64,000 nucleotides of DNA from Lewinella sp. 4G2. Its GTDB lineage: Bacteria > Bacteroidota > Bacteroidia > Chitinophagales > Saprospiraceae. The position numbers and the translations under genes were made by a program. The stretch lies in assembly GCF_001625015.1 (NCBI RefSeq), contig NZ_LVWJ02000014.1:3906001-3970000 (forward strand). The letters run 5' to 3'. The notes under the pieces were generated by a model, which worked only from the letters and a program-made list of their open reading frames with translations, ran no database searches and had not been told where the DNA came from. Shown piece after piece: positions 28,063 to 36,564 of the stretch. The first letter of the stretch is position 1. Each line of letters starts with the position of its first letter.

Positions 28063-28877
28063 TGGATTATAGCGCCCTGCCGAATATTGGCCATCAGGAC
28101 AGCACCAACTTCTTTTTGATTGCCGGCCCCTGCGCAATTGAGGACGAGCAAACTGCAATGGAGATTGCCGAACGGGTAGCGACCATTGCCGATAAGATGT
28201 CCATCCCCTACATTTTCAAAGGAAGTTACCGCAAAGCCAACCGTAGCCGGATCGATAGTTTCACGGGGATTGGCGATGAAAAGGCGCTCAATATATTAGC
28301 CAAAGTGGGTCAACGGTTTGGTCTCCCCACCACTACGGATATCCACTCCGACGCCGAGGCTGCCATGGCCGCTCAGTACGTGGACGTGCTACAAATCCCT
28401 GCCTTCCTTTGCCGGCAGACCAACCTCATCGTGGCGGCTGCCAATACCGGGAAGGTCGTGAATATTAAGAAGGGGCAGTTCCTTAGCCCGTCTGGAATGG
28501 CCCACGCACGGCAAAAAGTGTTAGACTCCGGCAACAACCAAGTTTGGCTGACGGAACGAGGTACCACCTTCGGCTACACGGACCTAGTTGTGGATTTTCG
28601 GGGCATCCCGACCATGCGCGATCTCGGAAGCCCCGTGGTAATGGATTGTACGCACTCCCTCCAACAGCCGAACCAGAATAGCGGTGTGACCGGTGGAAAG
28701 CCTCATCTAATCGAAACAATCGCCAAGGCAGCGGTCGTGACCGGAGCTGACGGATTATTCATGGAGACCCACCCAAATCCAGCCGTGGCTAAAAGCGATG
28801 CCGCTAATATGCTACCGCTTGACCAGCTGGAAGGCATTCTTACTAAACTCGTCCGCGTAAGACAGGCCATCCTCTAA
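28062..28877 (+). CDS. kdsA: 3-deoxy-8-phosphooctulonate synthase
   Basis: Condenses phosphoenolpyruvate and arabinose 5-phosphate to Kdo 8-phosphate for lipopolysaccharide. Motifs: FFLIAGPCAIEDEQ, YIFKGSYRKANRSRIDSFTG, TDIHSDAEA, VDVLQIPAFLCRQTNLI, NIKKGQFLSP, LTERGTTFGYTDLVVDFRGI and DCTHSLQQPN. Full length at 271 residues. The first base of its ATG is the last base of the preceding stop codon. Confidence 0.97.
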   Translation: MDYSALPNIGHQDSTNFFLIAGPCAIEDEQTAMEIAERVATIADKMSIPYIFKGSYRKANRSRIDSFTGIGDEKALNILAKVGQRFGLPTTTDIHSDAEAAMAAQYVDVLQIPAFLCRQTNLIVAAANTGKVVNIKKGQFLSPSGMAHARQKVLDSGNNQVWLTERGTTFGYTDLVVDFRGIPTMRDLGSPVVMDCTHSLQQPNQNSGVTGGKPHLIETIAKAAVVTGADGLFMETHPNPAVAKSDAANMLPLDQLEGILTKLVRVRQAIL

Positions 28878-29093
28878 CTGCCGATGATCTTCATTGGCGA
28901 AAGTAAATTAGTCATCCAAGGCCCAACAGTAATTAGTCCGAAATAGCTGATACTTAGTACGACTTCCGGCACCAACGGGGGTTCTGGGGTGATAAGGCCA
29001 AACATTTACCGAATAAGTTGCTTACCTAGTGTGTCAAGCCAAGAGCTCTTCCAGTAAATCAACTGGAGGCCGTCCCTGCGCGACAAGTCACTT

Positions 29094-29729
29094 ATGACGC
29101 AGACTTTCGCCTTATTCCCGTTACAGTTAGTTGTTTTCCCCGGAGAACAACTCAATCTCCATGTTTTCGAGCTTCGCTACCGTCAACTCGTAGAGGACGC
29201 GGAGCGTAATGACATCACCTGGCTGATTCCCACCATGATTGATGGAACCATTCGCCCCACGGCAACGGAGGTCACCCTGAGCGAGGTCGCCAAGCGTTAC
29301 CCTACGGGAGAATTTGATATCCATACGATTGGTGGAAGAGTATTCTTCCTGGAGGACTACTGGAAGAAGCTACCTGGCCGACTGTATCCTGGAGGCGAGG
29401 CTAGTGAATTGGAGGTGGACCAATCGGAGAACCCCGACATCAATGAGGAAATCATTGAACTAGCCAAGGTGATGTACGCGCGGTTGGGGGTCGATAAAGA
29501 GATCAAATCTGTGGAAGAAGGCTTCTCCACCTACGAAATCGGTCACTACGTGGGTTTATCCCTGGAGCAAGAATACCAAATGCTTACCCTCCGTTCAGCC
29601 TATCCCCGTCAGACGTTTCTCCTTAATCACATCAAGAAGATTCTGCCTACGGTGGATAGTAACATGGCCATTAAGGAGCGGGCGCAATTAAACGGCCACT
29701 TTAAAGAGTTGGTGCCCCCCAAGTTTTAG
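29094..29729 (+). CDS. Stand-alone LON substrate-binding domain protein
   Basis: A 211-residue protein with the LON N-terminal (PUA-like) domain only: FALFPLQLVVFPGEQLNLHVFELRYRQLVEDA at the start, then GEFDIHTIGGRVFFLEDYWKK, and a helical C-terminal half. No AAA or protease domain follows. Such proteins occur widely in bacteria and their role is unsettled; substrate or peptide recognition is inferred from the Lon homology. A 153-bp hairpin begins within its stop codon. Confidence 0.88.
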   Translation: MTQTFALFPLQLVVFPGEQLNLHVFELRYRQLVEDAERNDITWLIPTMIDGTIRPTATEVTLSEVAKRYPTGEFDIHTIGGRVFFLEDYWKKLPGRLYPGGEASELEVDQSENPDINEEIIELAKVMYARLGVDKEIKSVEEGFSTYEIGHYVGLSLEQEYQMLTLRSAYPRQTFLLNHIKKILPTVDSNMAIKERAQLNGHFKELVPPKF

Positions 29730-29881
29730 AGCTTGTTCGGATTTTTGCTTCCTGATAACCAAGCATTTCCGAACCTGGCGTCATCAAAATTTACTTACTT
29801 AGCCCGCTAAGCGCGTAAATTTTGATTTAGCCAGAACCGTAAATCATTGATTATCAGTTCTCAAAAATCCCAAACAAGCTC
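29729..29881. repeat. 153-bp imperfect inverted repeat, MITE-like, with TTA flanks
   Basis: Outer arms start GAGCTTGTT and end with the complement AACAAGCTC; GGATTTTTG, CTGATAA, TCAAAATTTAC and GCTTAGC-type blocks are mirrored inward around AGCCCGCTAAGCGCG near 29806-29818. Both flanks read TTA (29726-29728 and 29882-29884), a possible target-site duplication. It starts on the last base of the LON-domain stop codon. The rest of the gap to 30077 shows nothing else. Confidence 0.75.
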
Positions 29882-30077
29882 TTAGAAATTGTCCATCAGA
29901 ATAAGCACAGGACTCAATCCTCGACCGTACTGTAAGATTTACAATCTTTCTTGACACTTCTCAATTAGTGTCTACCGAAATCCACCACTTCCTTGCGTCG
30001 ACGCGGGTGGGACAATTTGTGCTTGCGGTTCGGAATTTAAGTTCCAATTCTCCAGCTGCGGTCGCCTTTGGTCTAGG

Positions 30078-30473
30078 TCAAAGACTCACGGCGGCAGCTA
30101 CTGCATCGGATATTTCAATCATGCGCTCCTGGCTCACCTCTACCGATTTGCCAAAGCGAAAATCATGTTCCGTCGTTACCGGAACCAGGTGAATGTGGGT
30201 GTGGGGTACTTCTAGCCCCAAAACACCGACCGCAATACGTTTACAGGGAACTACTGACTTTAGGGCAGTAGCAACCCGCTTGCTGAAAATCATTAAGCCA
30301 GATAATTCTTCATCCGTAAGGTCGAAGACGTAGTCCTCTTCTCTCTTGATGATGCATAAGGCATGGCCCTCAACCATTGGCCGTACGTCCAGGAAGGCCA
30401 GATAGTCATCTGTCTCCGCTAATTTATAGGCAGGAATTTCGCCGCGGACAATTTTCGTAAAGATGGTGGCCAT
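30078..30473 (-). CDS. HIT family protein (nucleotide hydrolase/transferase)
   Basis: A 131-residue histidine-triad protein that probably hydrolyses nucleoside phosphoramidates or similar adenylated compounds. FTKIVRGEIPAYKLAETDDYLAFLDVRPMVEGHALCIIKR opens it and the HIT motif HTHIHLVPV closes the catalytic site. It starts 3 bp after the greA stop, so the two are one operon. Cytoplasmic. Confidence 0.95.
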   Translation of the reverse strand: MATIFTKIVRGEIPAYKLAETDDYLAFLDVRPMVEGHALCIIKREEDYVFDLTDEELSGLMIFSKRVATALKSVVPCKRIAVGVLGLEVPHTHIHLVPVTTEHDFRFGKSVEVSQERMIEISDAVAAAVSL

Positions 30474-30476
30474 AGG

Positions 30477-30950
30477 TTAGATGGTGATGTTCACGATCTC
30501 GAACTGAATTGCACCGTTGGGAGTCTTTACCTCCGCGAGATCACCTACTTCCTTTCCGAGGAGCCCCTGGCCCATTGGGCTACTAACGGAGATCTTTTTA
30601 GCTTTGAGGTCTGCTTCGGATTCTGCGACTAGTTTGTAAGTCATTTCCGCGTTGTTACGGACGTTCTTTATGGTGACGACGCTCATCACCGTAACCTTAC
30701 TCGTATCGAGTTGACTGGCATCGAGGACGCGGGCGTTGGCCATTACCTTTTCCAGGCCGTGGATCTTCATTTCCAGCATGCCCTGAGCATCCTTGGCGGC
30801 ATCGTACTCGGCGTTTTCAGAAAGGTCTCCCTTTTCGCGAGCTTCCCCAATTGCCTTTGCGGCGGCGGCACGGCCGACGGTCTTCAGTTCTTCCAGTTCG
30901 GCTTTTAGCTTTTCGTAGCCTTCCGGGGATAAGTATTGTGTTTCAGACAT
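30477..30950 (-). CDS. greA: Transcription elongation factor GreA
   Basis: Stimulates transcript cleavage by stalled RNA polymerase. The N-terminal coiled coil has the GreA tip region (EAREKGDLSENAEYDAAKDAQG, Asp and Glu at the tip) and the C-terminal FKBP-like domain follows (ISVSSPMGQGLLGKEVGDLAEVKTP). The ATG at 30950 (MSETQYLSPEGYEKLKAEL) gives 157 residues, the family norm. It leads a two-gene operon with the HIT protein. Confidence 0.97.
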   Translation of the reverse strand: MSETQYLSPEGYEKLKAELEELKTVGRAAAAKAIGEAREKGDLSENAEYDAAKDAQGMLEMKIHGLEKVMANARVLDASQLDTSKVTVMSVVTIKNVRNNAEMTYKLVAESEADLKAKKISVSSPMGQGLLGKEVGDLAEVKTPNGAIQFEIVNITI

Positions 30951-31048
30951 GATGGAACTTTTGCCAAAACCCGCAAATTGTAAGCCTCGTGTGCAGTGTA
31001 CTTGGACACCGGCCACGTGCAACCATAAGCGGATCAGGTTAGTAAAAA

Positions 31049-31085
31049 CGGAGACGTTCCTACCGATTTGGTAGGAACGTCTCCG
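31049..31085 (-). terminator. Intrinsic terminator of the PorV/PorQ-family gene
   Basis: A perfect 16-bp stem (CGGAGACGTTCCTACC and its complement) with a 5-nt loop, followed on the minus strand by TTTTTAC. It lies 72 bp beyond the stop of the minus-strand barrel gene and before greA. Confidence 0.9.
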
Positions 31086-31156
31086 TGGTCTATGGATACA
31101 AATATAAGGTTGAACGGTTTATTCCAACCGGTGCACCTGATAGTGGATCGAATGAT

Positions 31157-32215
31157 CTAGATGGCGAGGCTTATACCGATGTTATGGGTACCATTGTAGA
31201 TGCGGGTTGCCCGCCAAGCGTAGTCGAAGCTGATGTTCTTAGAGCGGTCCGCCTTGCTGAAGGGTACGCGAATGGAAGCACCGGCGCTAAGACCGTTGTA
31301 CAATGGTGATTCAGTCAGTTCATCCGTCTCGAAGTCAGAGCGGTAACCGAGCCGGCCGATGAATTGCTCCCGATAGGCGTACTCTACGCCGGCTCCCAGT
31401 TGGTCACGGCTAAAGCTGTTGGCAGTAAAGTTACCCATGACGGTGACACGGTGATCCGCCAGCGCCTCATTCTTGGTCAGCAGGTCGTAGCTGGCACCAA
31501 TATTCAGGATGGATGGCATCTCGAACGTAGCGGCGCGAATGTCGATCGTCAGATCATCATCACGCCCGGGGTTAGGTGTATCGGTCGCGATAGCCAAGCC
31601 CTGTCCCGCGTAGGACATCCGGCTACCTACGTTGCGAAGGCTGACACCAAACTTGAACTCATCATTCTCGCCGGTCACGTACTGCACACCAGCGTCGATG
31701 GCGAAGCCAAATGCATTCACATCGGAGGTGCCCTCGCTAACACCGCGAAAGGTAACGCCTACCGATACAGCTTCCTCGAAGGTGTAACTATAGGTAAGGC
31801 CAACATTAAGGTAAGAGAGGTTGAGGTCAGCACCGGTTCCGTCGGGAGACGCAGTGGTAGTGATAGGGATATCACCAAAATCGAGGCTATGGATAGAGAA
31901 ACCAATGGCTCCCCCACCCTTCAGTTGAGAACTAACCCCGATGGCTTGCATGGAAATATCCGTACCCTGAAGGTAATTAGCGTAGCCAACCATGACATTG
32001 GTACCCGTTCCACGGCTGACACCGGCGGGGTTGATACGCATTGCCTCAACTCCAAACACATTAGACGTATTGAGGGAGTGCAGACCCGCTGAAGGGGCCC
32101 AGGGGTTCATCAGGAGCTGCGCAGCACCCGCCTCACCCTGGCGATCCGGGTTGCCGGCAAAGAGGGTGGCTGAAGAAACCACACAGATAATAAGTAGGTA
32201 GTAAAGTCTTTTCAT
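31157..32215 (-). CDS. PorV/PorQ-family outer-membrane beta-barrel protein
   Basis: A 352-residue barrel with a signal peptide (cut near TLFAG). Features of the PorV/PorQ (UPF0164) family: GAAQLLMNPWAPSAGLHSLNTSNVFGVEAMRINPAGVSRG near the N-terminus, then GFSIHSLDFGDIPIT, and C-terminal strands ending in HNIGISLAI. PorV is the outer-membrane shuttle of type IX secretion; the paralogues of unknown partner are numerous, so the precise role is inference. It is third in line after a TonB receptor and a T9SS secreted protein, separated from the latter by a hairpin. Confidence 0.85.
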   Translation of the reverse strand: MKRLYYLLIICVVSSATLFAGNPDRQGEAGAAQLLMNPWAPSAGLHSLNTSNVFGVEAMRINPAGVSRGTGTNVMVGYANYLQGTDISMQAIGVSSQLKGGGAIGFSIHSLDFGDIPITTTASPDGTGADLNLSYLNVGLTYSYTFEEAVSVGVTFRGVSEGTSDVNAFGFAIDAGVQYVTGENDEFKFGVSLRNVGSRMSYAGQGLAIATDTPNPGRDDDLTIDIRAATFEMPSILNIGASYDLLTKNEALADHRVTVMGNFTANSFSRDQLGAGVEYAYREQFIGRLGYRSDFETDELTESPLYNGLSAGASIRVPFSKADRSKNISFDYAWRATRIYNGTHNIGISLAI

Positions 32216-32320
32216 TCTACTAGGATTGTCTGCCAGAGCAGTATAAAGAGGGTAAGTCGTCGCTCACCAGAAAAGTAATGTTAGGCCCCATCGCACGATT
32301 GTGGGCAGAGGCAAAAGGAA

Positions 32321-32355
32321 GTTCCGGAGAGCTGGCCGTGCCGGCTCTCCGGAAC
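32321..32355 (-). terminator. Hairpin terminator after the T9SS secreted protein gene
   Basis: GTTCCGGAGAGC pairs with its complement GCTCTCCGGAAC (32344-32355), stem of 12 bp, loop of 11. On the minus strand it is followed by TTCCTTTTGCC, a weak U-tract. It lies 37 bp beyond the stop. Confidence 0.75.
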
Positions 32356-32392
32356 AAAGGGCGCCAGGCAAAAGACCTGACGAAGGCTGCCT

Positions 32393-35300
32393 TTAGAAAC
32401 CAGCAGGGTCAAATTCACGCTGGATTCCGAAGAACTTGAGCGTACGCTCACCCAAGCCCGGAGCCTCTACGTGAATGAGGTAGACACCACTGGCTACCGG
32501 AATTCCACGGTAGTTGTTAAGGTCCCAAGCTAGTGCTGGTGAAACCTGACGCTCACCGAACGGGCGGGCGTCGCCACGGAGGTCCGCAGGGGCTTCGTCA
32601 CGCTCATACTTGCGGATGAATTTACCATCCAAGCTGTAGATCGTGATGGTAGCTCTCGCCGGCAAGTTGGTGATCTTAATGTCGGTTTGGTTAACACCGT
32701 CATCGTAGTTACTGAAGCCGTAGTAGGGGTTCGGCACGACGTTGATCATATCCAGAGCTTGCGATACTTCCTCCTCGTTCAGTTCAGTGCTAGCAGCATT
32801 ATCAATCGTGAACTGGTAAGTTGGGTAATCGTCATCCTCTCCAAGAACACCCTCCGCCTTGTCAAATTCGCTGTTGACACGGAGCTTGATCCGAACATCA
32901 TTAGGGATGATACCATCGGCGTAGCTTAGCAGCTCTGCACCAGGGGAAAGCAGCGGGAAGCCAGCCCACGTAACATTACGCAGAACACGCGCCTTGTCAC
33001 CAAGAGAGTTTCTCGGCTTTAGGCGACCTTCGAGGCGATCACCTCCGTCGTACTCCTGGTCAGTGACGTAGAAGAAATGCTGGGCACCAGCCGGGAAGTT
33101 GTACAATGAGAAACGACCCTCGGTGGCAGCAAATGGAATGAAGATATCATCGGATGGGTTCCAGATCATATCGTCCCCGTTGTCGGGTGCAAAACCAAGT
33201 TCTGGGTTTTCACCCAGTTGCTGGCCGTCGTATAGGCTGTTTTCACCCCAGAATACTTCAAGGCGGGTGCCGGTTTCTACGTCAATGGCGTACCCTGGGA
33301 ACCAACCCATACCATTTTCAATATCGGCGTTTTCATCAACGGCAGGAAGCCCATCAGCACCGGCTTCACGAGAAACGCTGGCGTTTGGCTTAGTATCGAA
33401 ATTACCACGGGTACCGGGGTAAACCAGCTCTCCGTTAACGACAGTACCGTCGTAGAAGTAATTGGCCGTCTCGATGACGGGGCAACGGGACCACATTGAC
33501 TTATCGGAAGTAAGTACAATATCTACGTTGTTCAAATCCTCCAGAGATAAGCGATCCAGGAACGCCGCTCCAGCGGGTGGAGGTGTGATCCACATTGGAG
33601 TAATGAAAGGATCACCACCGATACGCTCCTCAAAGCCCATTAGACGGAAGGGGTAGATACCCTGGAAAACGTTGGAGAGTTCCTGTTCGGGATCCAGCAA
33701 TTCGAATTGAGACTGTGGTTCTGTATTGACGTAGTTAAACAGTCCATTATCCAAAATGGAAATGTTGGACATTGGATCAAAGCCATCAGGCACGAAGGAT
33801 AACCAACGCTCCCCGTCAGGATCAGCGTAGGAGATAGAACCACCGATGGCACCGTTTTCATCTCCCGCGCCTGGCTCAGCACCAGGTTCGAGGACATCAG
33901 CGATGTCAACGGAGAAGCCAAATTCTGCGATCAATTGCTCGTTTGACTCCGCAATGGTCCGTTCTCCGATGATGGTCTCCGTGTTACAACCGTCAAGGCA
34001 GCGTAACATCCAGCGAGCACTACGCTGAAGGGTGCGGCCGGTTGGCGTATCATCAAAGAACTTGATCTCGTACTCACCATTACGGACGCGTAGTGGGTTA
34101 ACGATGGCGACATCGATCGGGCCAGCACCAGGAGTGTAGTCCAGCTCATCAATAGTCTCCCCAGTGAACTCTGCGGCTTGTTGAATGGCAGTTTCGATCT
34201 CATCTTCTGTTTCCTGCGTCAGATTTAGGAAGTTACCGTTGTTGCCCTTACCGGCGAGGCGGGTAATTGGAACAAGATCACCAAACTCAGACATAACATT
34301 CTGATCGAGGATCGGGCGGGGAGTTACGGTGTAGTAAGGAAGGCCAGTCAATTCATCACCGACATTACGGCTGGAAGCTTTGTACTGTTGCGGCTGACCT
34401 GGTTGGTCAGGATCAAGCGGGTCGTACTCTTTGTAGTTATTGTACCCGTAGGCAATTACGGTGAAGTAGTAGCGGCTGTAATTTACCAGTCCGGTCTCAC
34501 CACCACTGGCAAATGCATCGTTTTTGATGCTGAGGCTGTGGCGGATACCGTTGTCACCACCAGCTACTTGGAGTTCCGGTGAAAGGAAGGGAACGTCGAA
34601 GGGGTTATCATTATCGTCAATGGCACGCCAGTTGAAAATATCCGTCACGCCGTTATCAAGGTCAAAGCGGGCAATTTCACGAACGCGGTCTGGATCATCA
34701 ATATCAGCGAGTGAAACCGAAGGGCCAGCAAATTGGAATACACGGTAGCCCTCAAAACGGTAGAGGCTGTCAGCGCGACGCAGGACATTGTTTTCATCGA
34801 GAATGAACTCTGGAATACCAAGTCCTTCCTCCGTGTAGCTCTCCTTAAAGTTGTTGGAGCGACGGTCGTTAGACAGCAATAGCACGACCTCACGATCAAG
34901 TTCCAGTACGTCCACATCTGGAGCATCGGGGCCATCACAAAGGTCGAAACAGTTGTCAAAAAGGCTCTGGGCCAAATCATCCGCAGTTTGGAGACGGCGA
35001 ATGGAAGGGTTAGGGTAAGACTGATTACCCACCCAGACAGCACCAATGATGAGTTCGTTGACGGCACCGGGCTGCAGCGTAAATGGACCAGAAGCCTGAA
35101 TGGTACGGCGGTCACCGAAAGGTAGATCCGCGGTTACCATGGAGAAACCATCCGGGTTATCGGGTGCATCTGGGAAGATGTTACGGGTAACTTCACAAGG
35201 GGTCTGGTCGTAACCATTACCGGAATTACACAGCGGCGTGCCATCGAGCCAGCGGCCTTGAAGGTAATTGTAGTATTCCTGAGCGTTGTTGGGGTCAGTC

Positions 35301-36544
35301 GTCGCAGGTGGGGGGTTACCTATACCACCATTATTAATGTAGATAAAGGAGCTCTGACCCAGTTCCACTTCTCCAATGGGATTACCATCATCGTCAAAAA
35401 TGGGGGCGCGGGGACCACGGAAGTAATCAATACCGAGAAGCGGGATCTCGTCACAATAGGTGGCAACACCGCCATCACAGACACAACCGTCGGCACCGTC
35501 CAGCTCATCCTCGTTGTATACGTAGGCCATGGACCGCAGCGTATCAGTACCTACGAAGTCATCTGATGCACAGCCAAGATCAGGGTCTACCCACATGGCG
35601 AAGTAGGTATCGAGGATGTCTTCTTCCGCCCGGTTGATCAGCTTGTAGCGCTGGAAGGTCATGTTGTTGATATCATCCGAGGTAGCGTAAGCAAAGGCTT
35701 GCACCTGAATCTCCATCCGGATCAGGTTTGTGGTATTGGATTCCCGGTGAATATTACCGGCATCGTTGTAGATCCAGAAGGTCATTTCCTCCGGGAACTG
35801 AGGCGTTTCGTTACAACCACGAATCTCAATAATGGGGTAATCACCCTGCGTTGGGTCGTATACACCATCAAGGTCTTCGTCCCAGAAACCCGCCAGACCC
35901 TGGTTGGTCGTAGGGAGCTCGAAGCCATTCACCTCAAAGAAGAACGGGTTGCCAGTCGCCGGCCATCCGAGAATATCTTCTGGTACCTGACCGGGATCGA
36001 GGTCGCTACCCAGGCTCAGTGCCTCTTCGAAGTCGGCACGGAAATTGCGGATGTTTTCACCGCTAACGGTAAAGAAGCGGTCCCAACGCGCACAGGTATC
36101 ACGGGAAGTAGTACCCTCATCCGTTAGCGGGCCAGGGTAGTAATCAAAAGCACCGTTGTTACGGCCGTAGGACTGAGCGGCAACTTTAAGTCCGCCACCG
36201 GGGTCCGTACCACCGAGCCATACGGCACCGGCGAAAAGGGAACTAACCTCATCCTCACCGGGAGGGGGCTTTGGTACGACGTAACGTCCGTTACGGCCAT
36301 CCCACCAGACGTCACCACCGGTCGTAAGACGGGCGCGAACGTTGTTGATCTCCATATCCGTCTGGCGGATAGCGTTATCACAGTTATTTCTAAAATCGAT
36401 GTCCGGGCGGGCCGACTGAGTCGTGGCGGGCTTGTCAGCCAGCGGCGGATTAATTCTGGCTTCGGCCTGAGAAGGAATGAGCATCCCTCCTACTGCCACC
36501 AGGCATAACACAAACTGCTTGAGTTGCATGTTGCTACTTTTCAT
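32393..36544 (-). CDS. Large T9SS-exported protein with C-terminal sorting domain, paired with TonB receptor
   Basis: A 1383-residue exported protein (signal peptide about residues 6-29, ending SQAEA). No catalytic domain is recognisable. Aspartate-rich surface stretches are frequent. The C-terminus (about residues 1295-1383) contains NVVPNPYYGFSNYDD, ITIYSLDGKFIRKYERDE, and LAWDLNNYRGIPVASGVYLIHVEAPGLG, a type A-like T9SS sorting domain. It begins 20 bp after the TonB receptor stop, so they are co-transcribed; a shared role at the cell surface, perhaps ligand capture, is inference. The start may be at residue 6 (MQLKQF). Confidence 0.85.
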   Translation of the reverse strand: MKSSNMQLKQFVLCLVAVGGMLIPSQAEARINPPLADKPATTQSARPDIDFRNNCDNAIRQTDMEINNVRARLTTGGDVWWDGRNGRYVVPKPPPGEDEVSSLFAGAVWLGGTDPGGGLKVAAQSYGRNNGAFDYYPGPLTDEGTTSRDTCARWDRFFTVSGENIRNFRADFEEALSLGSDLDPGQVPEDILGWPATGNPFFFEVNGFELPTTNQGLAGFWDEDLDGVYDPTQGDYPIIEIRGCNETPQFPEEMTFWIYNDAGNIHRESNTTNLIRMEIQVQAFAYATSDDINNMTFQRYKLINRAEEDILDTYFAMWVDPDLGCASDDFVGTDTLRSMAYVYNEDELDGADGCVCDGGVATYCDEIPLLGIDYFRGPRAPIFDDDGNPIGEVELGQSSFIYINNGGIGNPPPATTDPNNAQEYYNYLQGRWLDGTPLCNSGNGYDQTPCEVTRNIFPDAPDNPDGFSMVTADLPFGDRRTIQASGPFTLQPGAVNELIIGAVWVGNQSYPNPSIRRLQTADDLAQSLFDNCFDLCDGPDAPDVDVLELDREVVLLLSNDRRSNNFKESYTEEGLGIPEFILDENNVLRRADSLYRFEGYRVFQFAGPSVSLADIDDPDRVREIARFDLDNGVTDIFNWRAIDDNDNPFDVPFLSPELQVAGGDNGIRHSLSIKNDAFASGGETGLVNYSRYYFTVIAYGYNNYKEYDPLDPDQPGQPQQYKASSRNVGDELTGLPYYTVTPRPILDQNVMSEFGDLVPITRLAGKGNNGNFLNLTQETEDEIETAIQQAAEFTGETIDELDYTPGAGPIDVAIVNPLRVRNGEYEIKFFDDTPTGRTLQRSARWMLRCLDGCNTETIIGERTIAESNEQLIAEFGFSVDIADVLEPGAEPGAGDENGAIGGSISYADPDGERWLSFVPDGFDPMSNISILDNGLFNYVNTEPQSQFELLDPEQELSNVFQGIYPFRLMGFEERIGGDPFITPMWITPPPAGAAFLDRLSLEDLNNVDIVLTSDKSMWSRCPVIETANYFYDGTVVNGELVYPGTRGNFDTKPNASVSREAGADGLPAVDENADIENGMGWFPGYAIDVETGTRLEVFWGENSLYDGQQLGENPELGFAPDNGDDMIWNPSDDIFIPFAATEGRFSLYNFPAGAQHFFYVTDQEYDGGDRLEGRLKPRNSLGDKARVLRNVTWAGFPLLSPGAELLSYADGIIPNDVRIKLRVNSEFDKAEGVLGEDDDYPTYQFTIDNAASTELNEEEVSQALDMINVVPNPYYGFSNYDDGVNQTDIKITNLPARATITIYSLDGKFIRKYERDEAPADLRGDARPFGERQVSPALAWDLNNYRGIPVASGVYLIHVEAPGLGERTLKFFGIQREFDPAGF

Positions 36545-36564
36545 AATTGGATGGGTAGTTCGGA

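Noticed and set aside
28878-29093. Small gene or RNA in the 216-bp gap between kdsA and the LON-domain gene
   Set aside because: No ORF, hairpin or promoter pattern that I could support.
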